From assembly GCF_013348785.1 (NCBI RefSeq), contig NZ_CP054691.1, positions 1-64,000 on the forward strand: a DNA stretch of 64,000 nucleotides, written 5' to 3'. The notes under the pieces were generated by a model that saw only the letters and a list, made by a program, of their open reading frames with translations, did no database searches and had not been told where the DNA came from. Source of the DNA: Gordonia sp. X0973. Lineage in GTDB: Bacteria > Actinomycetota > Actinomycetes > Mycobacteriales > Mycobacteriaceae. Positions 32,617-41,724 of this stretch are shown in pieces (within the stretch, counting starts at the first letter, position 1; every line of letters starts with the position of its first letter). Both the position numbers and the translations under genes were made by a program.

Positions 32617-33705
32617 ATGACTATGACCCAACCCCGACCGCTCAGCACGGTCGACCGCATTCGCAAGGAGATCGAGCGCAACGCCCTGCGCGCCCGCAAC
32701 GGGATCAAGTTGGTCGCAGGCGTCAACCGGCCCGACGTCGGGATTACCCCCAAAGACACGGTGTGGACCGCGGGTCGCAGCCAGCTCTGGCACTACCGCA
32801 GCGACAACGTGAGCCTGGCCCCGCCGGTACTCATCATCTACAGCCTGATGAACCGCAGCTACATCGTCGATCTCGCCCCGGGCAACAGCTTCGTCGAACA
32901 CCTGGTCAAGGCCGGATTCGACGTCTACATGATCGACTGGGGTATCCCCGACGAGCGCGACGCGGGCAACACCTTCGAGGACTACGTCGACGACTACATC
33001 CCCGCGGCGGTGGAACGCATCCGCGAGATCAGCGGATACGACGAGGTCAACATGATGGGCTACTGCTTCGGCGGGCTGCTCGCGGTCCTCTACGCCGCGC
33101 GCCACCCCGACGCACCGCTGCGCAGCCTCACCGTCCTGACCACCCCGACCGACCTGCAGGAATTGGGCCCGATGGGCGACGCGCTCGGCGCCTCGGGGAT
33201 CGGCGTCGAGGACACCTTCAACGACGACGGGAACATCGCCCCCGACGTCCTGTTGCAGGCCTTCCGCTCGCTCACCCCGACCGCGGATCTCACCGGATAC
33301 GTGAACCTGTGGCAGCAGATGTGGAACGACGACTATGTGGCCGCCCACCAGGCGATGAGCGGGTGGGGCAACGAACACATCCCTTTCCCCGGCGGGGTGG
33401 CCAAACAGATGGCCACCATGATGAGGGATAACGCGCTCGTCAACGACCGGCTGGTGATCGGCGGCGACCGAGTCCACCTGTCCGACATCACCCTGCCGTT
33501 CCTCCACGTGACCGCCGACCGCGACCACATCATCCCGGAGAAGTGTTCGGCACCGCTGGTCGGACTCGTCGGCTCCGCGGAGGCCGAGCAGTTCCGGCTG
33601 CCCGCCGGGCACATCGGGCTGATCGTCGGGAAGACGGCCGCGCGCACCACGGTCCCCAAGATCATCGACTTCATGCGACAGCGCAGTGAGGAGATCGGCA
33701 AGTGA
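32617..33705 (+). CDS. phaC: Class III poly(3-hydroxyalkanoate) synthase, PhaC subunit
   Basis: Polymerises hydroxyacyl-CoA into storage polyester granules. The 362-aa length is that of class III subunits (about 355) rather than class I (about 600). The lipase-like box GYCFGG places the nucleophile at Cys150, Asp301 or Asp303 (TADRDH) and His332 (AGHIG) complete the triad, matching the known Allochromatium positions 149/302/331. ATG at 32617 is 5 bp after the small coiled-coil gene; its stop overlaps the next gene (GTGA). Confidence 0.92.
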   Translation: MTMTQPRPLSTVDRIRKEIERNALRARNGIKLVAGVNRPDVGITPKDTVWTAGRSQLWHYRSDNVSLAPPVLIIYSLMNRSYIVDLAPGNSFVEHLVKAGFDVYMIDWGIPDERDAGNTFEDYVDDYIPAAVERIREISGYDEVNMMGYCFGGLLAVLYAARHPDAPLRSLTVLTTPTDLQELGPMGDALGASGIGVEDTFNDDGNIAPDVLLQAFRSLTPTADLTGYVNLWQQMWNDDYVAAHQAMSGWGNEHIPFPGGVAKQMATMMRDNALVNDRLVIGGDRVHLSDITLPFLHVTADRDHIIPEKCSAPLVGLVGSAEAEQFRLPAGHIGLIVGKTAARTTVPKIIDFMRQRSEEIGK

Positions 33706-34235
33706 GCGTCGAAGCCGTCACCGAGGAGCACACCGACGCCCTCGTCGAGTTCTTCACCGGCCTGCCGGAGGAGGACCGCACCTTCATCCAGGAGGACATC
33801 GGGAACGCCGACGAGGTGCGGCGACTACTCGCTACGCGGATGCGGCAGTGGGTCAAGCTCGGCGACGACGGCCGGATCGAGGGCTATGTCGCCGTCCGGT
33901 CCAGGCCCGGCTGGTCCGACCACGTCGGCGACATCCGGCTCGTCATCGCGCCCGAGCACCGTCGTGGCGGGGTCGGCAAGGAGCTCGCCCGGCACGCGTT
34001 GCAGCAGGCCATCTCCGACGGTCGGCGCAAAGTCGTCGTCGAACTCCTCGCCGACCAGCAGCATGCCGCCGCGATGTTCAACGAACTCGGATTCACCGGG
34101 GAGGCCCTGCTGCGCGACCACATCCGCGATCGGCACGGCGACCTGCGCGACCTGCTGGTGCTCGCGCACTTCGTCGACGACAACTGGGGCGGCATGACGG
34201 CGATCGGACTCGGCGACGAGATGGCGGGACACTGA
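33702..34235 (+). CDS. GNAT-family N-acetyltransferase
   Basis: Acyl-CoA-dependent acyltransferase of unknown substrate. The 177-aa product shows the GNAT motif A region (IRLVIAPEHRRGGVGKELARHALQ) with the Q/R-x-x-G-x-G/A acetyl-CoA loop and a later NELGF stretch. GTG at 33702 overlaps the phaC stop by 4 bp and its stop overlaps the hydrolase start by one base (TGATG), so this is a coupled operon. Confidence 0.85.
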   Translation: MSVEAVTEEHTDALVEFFTGLPEEDRTFIQEDIGNADEVRRLLATRMRQWVKLGDDGRIEGYVAVRSRPGWSDHVGDIRLVIAPEHRRGGVGKELARHALQQAISDGRRKVVVELLADQQHAAAMFNELGFTGEALLRDHIRDRHGDLRDLLVLAHFVDDNWGGMTAIGLGDEMAGH

Positions 34236-35023
34236 TGAGCGCACCCAGCTCGCGCTCGAGCGCGACCCGGCCCTCCTTCCTGCTGTACTCCACCGACTTC
34301 ATGCGGTCGGGGGTGGACGCTTGGGCGACCGCGTTGTCCACGCCGATCCTCGCCACCGCGCCGCGCGGCGACCGGCACCCGGTGCTGGTGCTGCCCGGCT
34401 TTATGACCAACGACACCTGGACCATCGGGCTGCGGACCGCGGTGCGCTCCTTCGGCTACCGGGCGCATCGGTGGAACCTGGGGCGCAACGTCGGGCCGAC
34501 GAGCAAAGCCCTGGACGGAATGGCGGCGCGGCTCGACGAACTGGTCGACCGGTACGACGAGCCGGTGTCGATCATCGGCTGGAGCCTGGGCGGCATCTTC
34601 GCCCGCCGACTGGCCAGGCAGGCACCGGAGAAGGTGCGCCAGGTCATCACGCTGGGCAGCCCGATTCGCCTGCACACCCACGGACAGAGCTGGGCGGGTC
34701 CGCTCTACAACCGGTTCGCGAGCCGCCACGTCGAAGAACTCGACCTGCCGCTGGAGGCCGCCGCGGAGCCGTTGACGATGCCGGCCACGTCGATCTATTC
34801 GCGGATCGACGGGATCGTCGCGTGGCAGGCCTGCCTCGACGAGCCGGGGGCGAATGCCGAGAACATCGCCGTCTGGAGTTCCCATTTCGGCTTCGGTCAG
34901 CACCCGGCCGCGCTGTGGGCCATTGCCGACCGGCTGGCCCAACCGGTCGGGCATTGGCGGCCGTTCACCCCGCCAGCGATGCTGCGCGCGGCGTTCCCGG
35001 CCGTCGACGTTCCGCGGCCGTAA
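34235..35023 (+). CDS. Alpha/beta hydrolase of the PHA operon
   Basis: Putative esterase or lipase, 262 aa. Nucleophile elbow GWSLGG, oxyanion-type LVLPGFMTNDTW segment, and a late SxHFGFGQHP stretch that supplies the acid/histidine region. No signal peptide, so it is cytoplasmic. ATG at 34235 overlaps the GNAT stop. Context suggests a role in polyester or lipid turnover, for instance a depolymerase, but this is inference only. Confidence 0.8.
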   Translation: MSAPSSRSSATRPSFLLYSTDFMRSGVDAWATALSTPILATAPRGDRHPVLVLPGFMTNDTWTIGLRTAVRSFGYRAHRWNLGRNVGPTSKALDGMAARLDELVDRYDEPVSIIGWSLGGIFARRLARQAPEKVRQVITLGSPIRLHTHGQSWAGPLYNRFASRHVEELDLPLEAAAEPLTMPATSIYSRIDGIVAWQACLDEPGANAENIAVWSSHFGFGQHPAALWAIADRLAQPVGHWRPFTPPAMLRAAFPAVDVPRP

Positions 35024-35083
35024 ACCGTAGTGATCTGAGGCGGCTCGGCCGGGGCGGGTGCGTGCGGGGTCTACGCTGCCGAC

Positions 35084-35368
35084 ATGCCGAACTTCGCCGT
35101 CGAATACACCTATGCCCCCGAACAAGCCGCACTTCGCGACGAGCATCGGCCGGCCCACCGGCAGTGGCTCGGCCAGGGATACGAGAACGGCACGCTGCGG
35201 TTCGCCGGTCCCTTCGCCGACGGCAGCGGCGCGTGGGTGATGGTCGCGGCGCCCGACCGGCAGACCGTGGTCGAGCTGCTGGCCGACGACCCCTTCGCGA
35301 AGGTCGGGGCGATCGCCGCCACCCGGATCACCGAATGGGTCAACGTGTTCGGCCCGTTCGGCGACTGA
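35084..35368 (+). CDS. YCII-family protein
   Basis: Small YciI-like protein of 94 aa. Typical features are the opening beta strand (FAVEYTYAP), the RPAHRQWL helix with the conserved HRxWL, AGPFAD and DDPFAKVG. Members adopt a ferredoxin-like fold; some act in aromatic dehalogenation, most are uncharacterised. Convergent with the SDR gene, 3 bp apart. Confidence 0.88.
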   Translation: MPNFAVEYTYAPEQAALRDEHRPAHRQWLGQGYENGTLRFAGPFADGSGAWVMVAAPDRQTVVELLADDPFAKVGAIAATRITEWVNVFGPFGD

Positions 35369-35371
35369 CCG

Positions 35372-36274
35372 TCACTCCTTGCCGAAATCGTCCGAATTTC
35401 GTGGGTCGGCGGGCATATTTCCCTCGGATCCCTTCGATCCGGACGATTGTGGGAGGGAAGCGGCCTCGTAGCGGTCACGGGCGGCCGAGCCCTTCGTCGC
35501 CGCGACCTGGTCGGGCACCATGCGCCGCAGCACGCGGTCGCGGATGCCCTGCGGCAACAGTCCGGCGGCGGCGACGAGCGGACCGACATATCCGGGCAGC
35601 GTGGTCAGGAAGCGGGGCCGCGCGATGACGTCGAGCACGGCGGTCGCCACGTCGTCGGGACTCAGGAGCGCCGCGGCGCCGGTGGCGGTTCCGGCCGCGA
35701 GCTCGGTGTCGACGACGCCCGGCAGGATCGCCGAGATGGCCACCCCCGAACCGCGCAGCTCCTCGCGGACCCCGGTCAGGTAACCGAGGACGGCGTGCTT
35801 GGTGGCGGCATAGGTCGATTCACCGGGCGGTGCGATCTTTGACGCGGCCGATGCGACGGTGACGATGTGGCCCGAGCCGCGAGTGCGCATCGCCGGTGCC
35901 GTGAGGCGGACCCCGCGGATCACGCCGACCAGGTTGACCGCGATCATCGCCTCGGTGGCGCTGGGCGGCTCCTCGTCGAACGGTCCGACCCACATGACCC
36001 CGGCGTTGTTGACCAGGACGTCGACCGGGCCGAGGTCGGCGTCCGCGGCGGCGAGGAAGGCGGCGAAGGAATCCTCGTCGGTCACGTCGAGTCGATAGCC
36101 GCGGCCGCCGATGCGGTCGGCGGTCCGCACGGCCTCCTGCTCGTCGCGGTCCCCGATCGCGACGCGGTGCCCGGCGCGCGCGGCGCGCTGTGCGATGGCG
36201 GCGCCGATCCCGCGCGCCCCGCCGGTGATGGCGACGACCAGAGGTGGTTGGTTGGTGGGGAAACGCTTGCTCAT
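35372..36274 (-). CDS. Short-chain dehydrogenase/reductase
   Basis: Classical NAD(P)-dependent SDR of 300 aa. Cofactor motif TGGARGIG, NNAG, catalytic Tyr-Lys in YAATK preceded by a SAASK serine stretch. The C-terminal 40 residues (SSGSKGSEGNMPADPR...) are a polar low-complexity tail outside the fold. Substrate unknown; similar proteins reduce lipids or steroids. ATG at 36274. Confidence 0.92.
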   Translation of the reverse strand: MSKRFPTNQPPLVVAITGGARGIGAAIAQRAARAGHRVAIGDRDEQEAVRTADRIGGRGYRLDVTDEDSFAAFLAAADADLGPVDVLVNNAGVMWVGPFDEEPPSATEAMIAVNLVGVIRGVRLTAPAMRTRGSGHIVTVASAASKIAPPGESTYAATKHAVLGYLTGVREELRGSGVAISAILPGVVDTELAAGTATGAAALLSPDDVATAVLDVIARPRFLTTLPGYVGPLVAAAGLLPQGIRDRVLRRMVPDQVAATKGSAARDRYEAASLPQSSGSKGSEGNMPADPRNSDDFGKE

Positions 36275-36351
36275 GGTCCAACCCTCGCAGGCGCGACGCC
36301 CGACGACGCGGAAATCCCGTTTGAGAGCGGGCCGCGTCGTAGCCTGTGGAC

Positions 36352-36636
36352 ATGAAGAACCTCTACAAGGCGGCGGCCGTCGGCCTCCTCGCCGTGATGT
36401 GCACGGCCGGTTGCGACGCGGTGGACACGGTGATGAACAAGGGCGGCGACACGACCTGCGGCAAATTCATCACCATGAACGAGAAGGACCAGCGGGAAGC
36501 GGTCAGCAAGATGCTCAAGGAGCGCTCCGGCGCCGACCCGTCGAACCTCGAAGTCACCGGAACGAGAGTCGCGGTGGGCGCATACTGCCGAACGGTGGGC
36601 ACCGACTCGTCGAAGATCAGCGACATCCAGCGATAG
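36352..36636 (+). CDS. Small lipoprotein-like protein with HdeA-like cysteine pattern
   Basis: Not firmly recognised. The 94-aa product has a signal-type N-terminus (LYKAAAVGLLAVMCTAGC) with a possible lipobox ending at Cys21, then a mature domain with two Cys (TTCGKF and AYCRTV) separated by a DQREAVSKMLKER helix. The CxxF-helix-C layout recalls small actinobacterial HdeA-like proteins, an inference. An in-frame GTG at 36346 adds two residues. Confidence 0.65.
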   Translation: MKNLYKAAAVGLLAVMCTAGCDAVDTVMNKGGDTTCGKFITMNEKDQREAVSKMLKERSGADPSNLEVTGTRVAVGAYCRTVGTDSSKISDIQR

Positions 36637-36694
36637 TCCACCGAAGTCGGCTGACCGCACCACAGCCGCGCCAACACTTGCCATACTCGGGGGC

Positions 36695-37444
36695 ATGAAT
36701 CGGACACGTGCCCGTCGGCTGACGGGCCCGCTCCCGATCGGGGGGCTTGTCGCGGCGGTCGGTGCCGCCCTCGTCACCGTCGGCGTCACCGCCTGTGACC
36801 CGACCGGTCCACCGCTGGCCACCATCAATCCGGAGCCCACCGCGGCGGCCGCGGCCTTCACCGCCGTCACCGATCGGCGGACCGGCACGCTCCCCGACGG
36901 GACCAGCTGGACGGTGATGTTGCCGCAGGTGCGCGGGGGCAGCCCGGAGGTGCGCGCGGCCTTCAACGGCAAGCTCGACACCCTGCTGGAGACCATCACC
37001 GGTCAGCCGAGCGGGAACGGGCAGACCATCGGTGACGGTGGTCTCGGCACCGCCGAGCGCAGCCGCACGGTGATCGGCGAGCGGACGCTGTCCGGCGTCG
37101 TCATCGTCCTGGCCAACACCAAGGGCGCGGCCCACCCCAACAACCTTGTCGAGACGACGGTTCTCAACAGCGAGACCGGCGAGACCATCGACGACCCGTT
37201 CGCCGACAAGACGGCGGCGTTCAAGGCCCTCGCCCCGCTGGCGGCGGCAGGCGATTCGACGGGCCGGCTGCGCGATGCCGCCACCTACGCGTCGGGCTTC
37301 ACGTCATGGATTCCGCTGCCCGAAGGGTTGCACGTCTACGTGTCGGTGCCGCACGTGATGGGCGACTACGTCCCGGTGACCATCCCCTGGGACAAGGTGG
37401 CGCCCCTGTTGAAGCCCGATGTGCGAGAGGTCTTGGTCCACTAG
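36695..37444 (+). CDS. Lipoprotein with RsiV-like (DUF3298) domain
   Basis: Predicted lipoprotein, 249 aa. Lipobox VTAC with the lipidated Cys at residue 34 after a hydrophobic segment. The mature protein ends VPVTIPWDKVAPLLKPDVREVL, the usual closing motif of DUF3298/RsiV-type extracellular domains. ATG at 36695. It ends 2 bp before the DUF2157 gene, so it may head that operon. Confidence 0.75.
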   Translation: MNRTRARRLTGPLPIGGLVAAVGAALVTVGVTACDPTGPPLATINPEPTAAAAAFTAVTDRRTGTLPDGTSWTVMLPQVRGGSPEVRAAFNGKLDTLLETITGQPSGNGQTIGDGGLGTAERSRTVIGERTLSGVVIVLANTKGAAHPNNLVETTVLNSETGETIDDPFADKTAAFKALAPLAAAGDSTGRLRDAATYASGFTSWIPLPEGLHVYVSVPHVMGDYVPVTIPWDKVAPLLKPDVREVLVH

Positions 37445-37446
37445 CC

Positions 37447-38556
37447 GTGGCCGACTATCGGGAACGGGTCGTCGGTGATGTCGACCGCTGGATCGGGGCC
37501 GGTCTGATCGACCCGGACAACCGGGCCGCCATCCTCGCCACGCTGCCGGCCCGTCGTCGCGTCGACGCCGTGACCGCCCTCATCTGGGTGGCCGCCGTGC
37601 TGCTCGGACTCGCGGTCATCGCGTTCGTGGCCGCGAACTGGGACGGGATCGCGCGCATCGTGCGCTTCGGCCTGCTGCTCGCCGCCTTCCTTCTCGCGGC
37701 GGCCGTCGGCGCGGAAGCCGTGCGCCGGGGGCGGACCGTCGTCGCCGACATCGCGCTCACCGTCGCGACGCTCGTCTTCGCGGCGACCATCGGATTGACC
37801 GGTCAGATCTACGACCTGACCGGCCACCCGCCCGCTGTTCCCTACGGCTCGGGTGCGGCGGCGTTGGCCTTCGCTCTGGTCGGACGGTCCCGGGGAGCGC
37901 TGGCCGTGGGCGTCGCGGCCGTCTTCATCGGCGACGTGATGGCCCACGAGAGTCTGCCGCTCCCGATCAGCCTGGTCGTCGCCCCCCTCGCCCTGGTGCT
38001 GGGCCTGCGCTGGGGCTCGGCCCTCGTCGCGCACGTCGCCTCGGTCGCGGTGCTCGGCGTCGCGGGCTGGTTCGCCGGCCGCTACGACCTGAACGGGTGG
38101 GCCTTGCTCGGCATTGCCGCGGTGCTCGCCCTGTTGGCCGCGGGGTCGGCCGTTGTCCGACGCGGGGAGTCCCAGCCGGTCAACGACCTCGCCATCCCGA
38201 CGACATGGTTCGCCATCGGGGCGCTCGGCTTCTTCATCGCAGCCGGGTATACCGGGCACTTCGGCGACCACGCGGCACTCGGGCTGGCCCATCGCGTCGT
38301 GTGGATCGCGATCTCCGCCGGGCTGATCGCGCTGGGCCGCTATGTCCGCCACGGCGTGTTCACGGGGTTGGGTGTGCTCAGCCTGATCGGTGCGGTGTGC
38401 GCGCTGCTCAACGATCTCGGGCTCGACCTGCTCGTCATCTCGCTCGTGTTCCTCGGCTGCTCGTTTGTGGCGCTGGTCGTCGGGCTGACATTGCGCCGGG
38501 GTCGTCGCGGTCTGGCCGGGGCCGAGATCGCGGCCGACGGGCAGGTGCGACGATGA
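37447..38556 (+). CDS. DUF2157 polytopic membrane protein
   Basis: Function unknown. GTG at 37447 gives 369 aa with a short N-terminal soluble part (RERVVGDVDRWIGAGLIDPDNRAAILA) and about 11 TM helices (WVAAVLLGLAVIAFVAANWDG is the family signature). Its stop overlaps the next start (ATGA). DUF2157 next to GDYXXLXY is a recurring pair in bacteria. Confidence 0.85.
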   Translation: MADYRERVVGDVDRWIGAGLIDPDNRAAILATLPARRRVDAVTALIWVAAVLLGLAVIAFVAANWDGIARIVRFGLLLAAFLLAAAVGAEAVRRGRTVVADIALTVATLVFAATIGLTGQIYDLTGHPPAVPYGSGAAALAFALVGRSRGALAVGVAAVFIGDVMAHESLPLPISLVVAPLALVLGLRWGSALVAHVASVAVLGVAGWFAGRYDLNGWALLGIAAVLALLAAGSAVVRRGESQPVNDLAIPTTWFAIGALGFFIAAGYTGHFGDHAALGLAHRVVWIAISAGLIALGRYVRHGVFTGLGVLSLIGAVCALLNDLGLDLLVISLVFLGCSFVALVVGLTLRRGRRGLAGAEIAADGQVRR

Positions 38557-39149
38557 CGACGACCCCCGGCGCGGTACCGAACGCCGATGACACCAACGCC
38601 GACGTGGCCGCTCTCTCGTCGGTCCGGCGGCACGGCCTGATCCGGCCGGCGTTGATCCTGCTCATCGCGGCGCTGTGCGTCGCCACCCTCGTCGGGATCG
38701 TCGTGCGGGAGGGACATGCCCGTTCGCACGGGACCGAGGTGACGTTGGCGATGCGCGGCGTCGACCCCCGCGACCTGGTGCGCGGGCACTACGTGGCGAT
38801 CCGGCTGGCCGACGAGGCGCCTCCCGGGTGCACCGGGCAATCGGGAGAGTGGATCGCCCTCGCCCGGTCGGGGGAGAGATCCGTTCCCGCCGGTGCGTAC
38901 CCGACGCGCGACGAGGCGCTGCGCCACGGGCCGGTCGCGGTGCGCGGCACCCTGCGGTGTCAGGGGAGCACCGCGTCGCTCGACATCGGCATCGAGCGCT
39001 TCTACATCAACCAGCGCGACGCGACCGCCATCGACGAAGCACTGCGCGGCGGGAAGTCCGCGTCGGCGATCGTGTCCGTCGGCACAGACGGGAAGGCGCG
39101 ACTCGTCGCGCTCGAGGTGGATCACCGGCGCTACGACCTGGCGTGGTGA
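38553..39149 (+). CDS. GDYXXLXY-domain membrane protein
   Basis: Partner of the DUF2157 protein. ATG at 38553 gives 198 aa: a TM helix (LILLIAALCVATLVGIVV), then the GDYXXLXY domain with RGVDPRDLVRGHYVAIRL, here carrying RGHY where other members have RGDY. The rest is probably extracytoplasmic. Role unknown; translational coupling implies a complex. Confidence 0.82.
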   Translation: MTTTPGAVPNADDTNADVAALSSVRRHGLIRPALILLIAALCVATLVGIVVREGHARSHGTEVTLAMRGVDPRDLVRGHYVAIRLADEAPPGCTGQSGEWIALARSGERSVPAGAYPTRDEALRHGPVAVRGTLRCQGSTASLDIGIERFYINQRDATAIDEALRGGKSASAIVSVGTDGKARLVALEVDHRRYDLAW

Positions 39150-39221
39150 CGATATTCTGTCGCGATCGAATCAAGCGGCGGCCGAATCGGTCGACCGAGT
39201 CAAGCGTTGGAGGATGAACGG

Positions 39222-40580
39222 ATGAAGCGAGCGGGCTTGCTCGTGGCGGTGGCCGCCGCGAGCATGGGCATCGTCTACGGCTATGACCAGTCGAATATCG
39301 GTGCCGCGATGGAATACGTCGGCTCCGAGTTCACCCTCGACGACAACGGCAAGCAGTGGCTGTACACGGTCGCCGTGGTCGGGTCGATCATCGGCGCGCT
39401 CGTCGCGGGACCGCTGGCCAATCTGATCGGGCGCAAGAAGTCGATGATCGCCGTGGCCGTCGGCTACGGCCTGTTCGCGGTGCTCTCCGGGATCGCGCCG
39501 AGCTTCACGGTGCTGGCCGGGGTGCGTTTTCTGCTGGGCGTCACGGTCGGCGTCTCGCTGGTCGTCGTGCCGGTGTTCGTGGCCGAGTCGGCGCCCGCGC
39601 GCAGTCGCGGAGCCATGCTGGTGGCCTACCAGATGACGACGATCATCGGCATCATCGCGGGCTTCCTGATCGGCTATTTCCTGGCCGGGCATGCCGCCTG
39701 GCGGTGGATGCTCGGCCTGGCCGTCATCCCGGCCGTCCTGGTGCTGATCCTGCTGACGCGCCTGCCCGACACGCCGCGCTGGTACCTGTCGCGGGGGCGG
39801 GAGGCCGATGCCCGAGCGGCGCTGACGGCGATCGACCCCGATGCCGACGTCGACGGCGAGATCGCCGAGATGCGCGCGGCGCTGGCCGCCGAATCCGGCG
39901 GGCACCTCGTCGAGATGCTGCGCCGACCGTGGGTCCGCGCTACCGCCTTCGTCCTCGGCCTGGGATTCCTCATCCAGATCACCGGCATCAACGCGGTGGC
40001 CGTCTACGGGCCCCGACTGTTCGAAGAGATGGGCTACAGCGACGACTTCGGCAAACTCCTCCTTCCCGCCCTCGTCCAGGTGTACGGCCTGATCGCCGTG
40101 ATCCTGGCGCTGCGCTGGGTGGACCGCATCGGCCGGCGACCACTGCTGCTCGGCGGGATCTTCGCGATGATCGTGGCCACTGGGATCCTCATCTGCGTGT
40201 ACGGGCCGCTTGCCGACGACGTCGCGGCGCGACAGATGTGGGGCTTCGCCGGACTCGCCGTGTTCACGATGGGCTTCTCCTTCGGATTCGGCGCACTGGT
40301 GTGGGTCTACGCCGGGGAGAGCTTCCCGGCGCGGCTGCGGTCATACGGCTCGTCGGCCATGCTGACCTCCGACCTGGTCGCCAACGTGATCGTCGCGCAG
40401 TTCACGCTGACGCTGATCAACAGCCGTCTCGGCGGGGCCGGTACCTTCGCCATCTTCGGCGGCTTCGCCGTCATCGCCTTCCTCTTCGTCGCACGGTTGG
40501 CGCCGGAGACCAAGGGCCGCACCCTCGAGGACATCCAGCAGTACTGGACCGACGGCGCGAAGTGGGCGCGCAAGTCGTGA
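39222..40580 (+). CDS. MFS sugar transporter
   Basis: Twelve-helix transporter of the sugar-porter family, 452 aa. ATG at 39222 is preferred because GGAGG (39209-39213) lies 8 bp before it. Motifs: NLIGRKK loop, PDTPRWYLSRGR after helix 6 (the sugar-porter PESPR motif), DRIGRRP and PETKG at the end. Its stop overlaps nagA (GTGA), which suggests uptake of an amino sugar such as N-acetylglucosamine. Confidence 0.88.
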   Translation: MKRAGLLVAVAAASMGIVYGYDQSNIGAAMEYVGSEFTLDDNGKQWLYTVAVVGSIIGALVAGPLANLIGRKKSMIAVAVGYGLFAVLSGIAPSFTVLAGVRFLLGVTVGVSLVVVPVFVAESAPARSRGAMLVAYQMTTIIGIIAGFLIGYFLAGHAAWRWMLGLAVIPAVLVLILLTRLPDTPRWYLSRGREADARAALTAIDPDADVDGEIAEMRAALAAESGGHLVEMLRRPWVRATAFVLGLGFLIQITGINAVAVYGPRLFEEMGYSDDFGKLLLPALVQVYGLIAVILALRWVDRIGRRPLLLGGIFAMIVATGILICVYGPLADDVAARQMWGFAGLAVFTMGFSFGFGALVWVYAGESFPARLRSYGSSAMLTSDLVANVIVAQFTLTLINSRLGGAGTFAIFGGFAVIAFLFVARLAPETKGRTLEDIQQYWTDGAKWARKS

Positions 40581-41698
40581 CCGAACCCGCCGGAGAGGTC
40601 GTCGCGGCGGCGCGCATCGTCCTCGACGGCGACGTGCTGGAGCCGGGATGGCTGCGGATCGTCGACGGGATCGTCGTCGACGCTGGTGCGGGTACACCCG
40701 ATCCGCGGCTGCCCGTCGCGCGGCGGGTGGCGGGCACGATCGTCCCCGGTTTCGTCGACATGCACTGCCACGGCGGCGGCGGATACGGGTTCACCGACCC
40801 GGAGGTGGCGCAGGTGCGCGCGGCGCTGGCCTTCCACGCGTCCCACGGCAACGCCGCGACGATGCTGAGCCTGGTCACCGCGCCCGCCGACGAGTTGCTC
40901 GCCCAGGTGCGGCGGTTGGCGCCGCTCGTCGCCGCCGGCGAGGCCCCGGGGATCCACCTGGAGGGCCCGTGGCTCTCCCGCGCGCGCTGCGGGGCGCAGG
41001 ACCCGCGGGCGATGCGCGACCCCGATCCGGCGGAGATCGATCGACTGCTGGAGGCGGGCGACGGTGCGATCGGTCTGGTCACCCTCGCCCCGGAGCGTCC
41101 GGGCGCGCTGGACGCGATCGACCGGTTCGTCGCCGCCGGGGTCGTGGTGGCGCTCGGGCATACCGACGCGAGCTACGACCAGACGGCTGCGGCCGTCGAC
41201 CGCGGGGCCACCGTCGCGACCCACCTGTTCAACGGGATGCGACCCTTCACCCACCGAGACCCCGGGCCGATCCTCGCGCTGCTCGACGACGAGCGGGTGG
41301 TGGTCGAGTTGATCGGCGACGGCGTCCACGTCGACCCGCGCGTCGTCTCATCGGTGGCGGCGCGGGTGGGGGCGGGGCGCGTAGCGCTGATCTCCGACGC
41401 GATGGCGGCCGCCGGCAGCGCCGACGGGAGGTACCGGTTGGGGGCGTTGGACGTGACGGTCGCCGACGGGGTCGCGCGACTGAGCGACGGCGGTGCGATC
41501 GCCGGCGGGACGTCGACGATGGCGCAGCAGTTCGGGCGGATCCTGGCCGCCCCGCCGCGCGGTTGCACGACGGAGTTGGAGGCGTTGACCGCGGCGGTGA
41601 CGATGACCTCGACGACCCCGGCCCGGGTGCTGGATTTGGCGGAAACGGGCCTGGGACAGTTGTCGGTGGGCGCGCCCGCCCGCTTCGCCGTCGTCTGA
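40577..41698 (+). CDS. nagA: N-acetylglucosamine-6-phosphate deacetylase
   Basis: Amidohydrolase that deacetylates GlcNAc-6-P in amino-sugar catabolism or wall recycling. GTG at 40577, 373 aa. Motifs: metal-binding HCH (His63, His65) in GFVDMHCHGGGG, HLEGPW, GHTDASY, THLFNGM and the catalytic Asp in LISDAM. Coupled to the transporter before it. No nagB or kinase gene is adjacent. Confidence 0.93.
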   Translation: MTEPAGEVVAAARIVLDGDVLEPGWLRIVDGIVVDAGAGTPDPRLPVARRVAGTIVPGFVDMHCHGGGGYGFTDPEVAQVRAALAFHASHGNAATMLSLVTAPADELLAQVRRLAPLVAAGEAPGIHLEGPWLSRARCGAQDPRAMRDPDPAEIDRLLEAGDGAIGLVTLAPERPGALDAIDRFVAAGVVVALGHTDASYDQTAAAVDRGATVATHLFNGMRPFTHRDPGPILALLDDERVVVELIGDGVHVDPRVVSSVAARVGAGRVALISDAMAAAGSADGRYRLGALDVTVADGVARLSDGGAIAGGTSTMAQQFGRILAAPPRGCTTELEALTAAVTMTSTTPARVLDLAETGLGQLSVGAPARFAVV

Positions 41699-41724
41699 AT
41701 CCTCTTCGCCGGTATTCTCCACTG

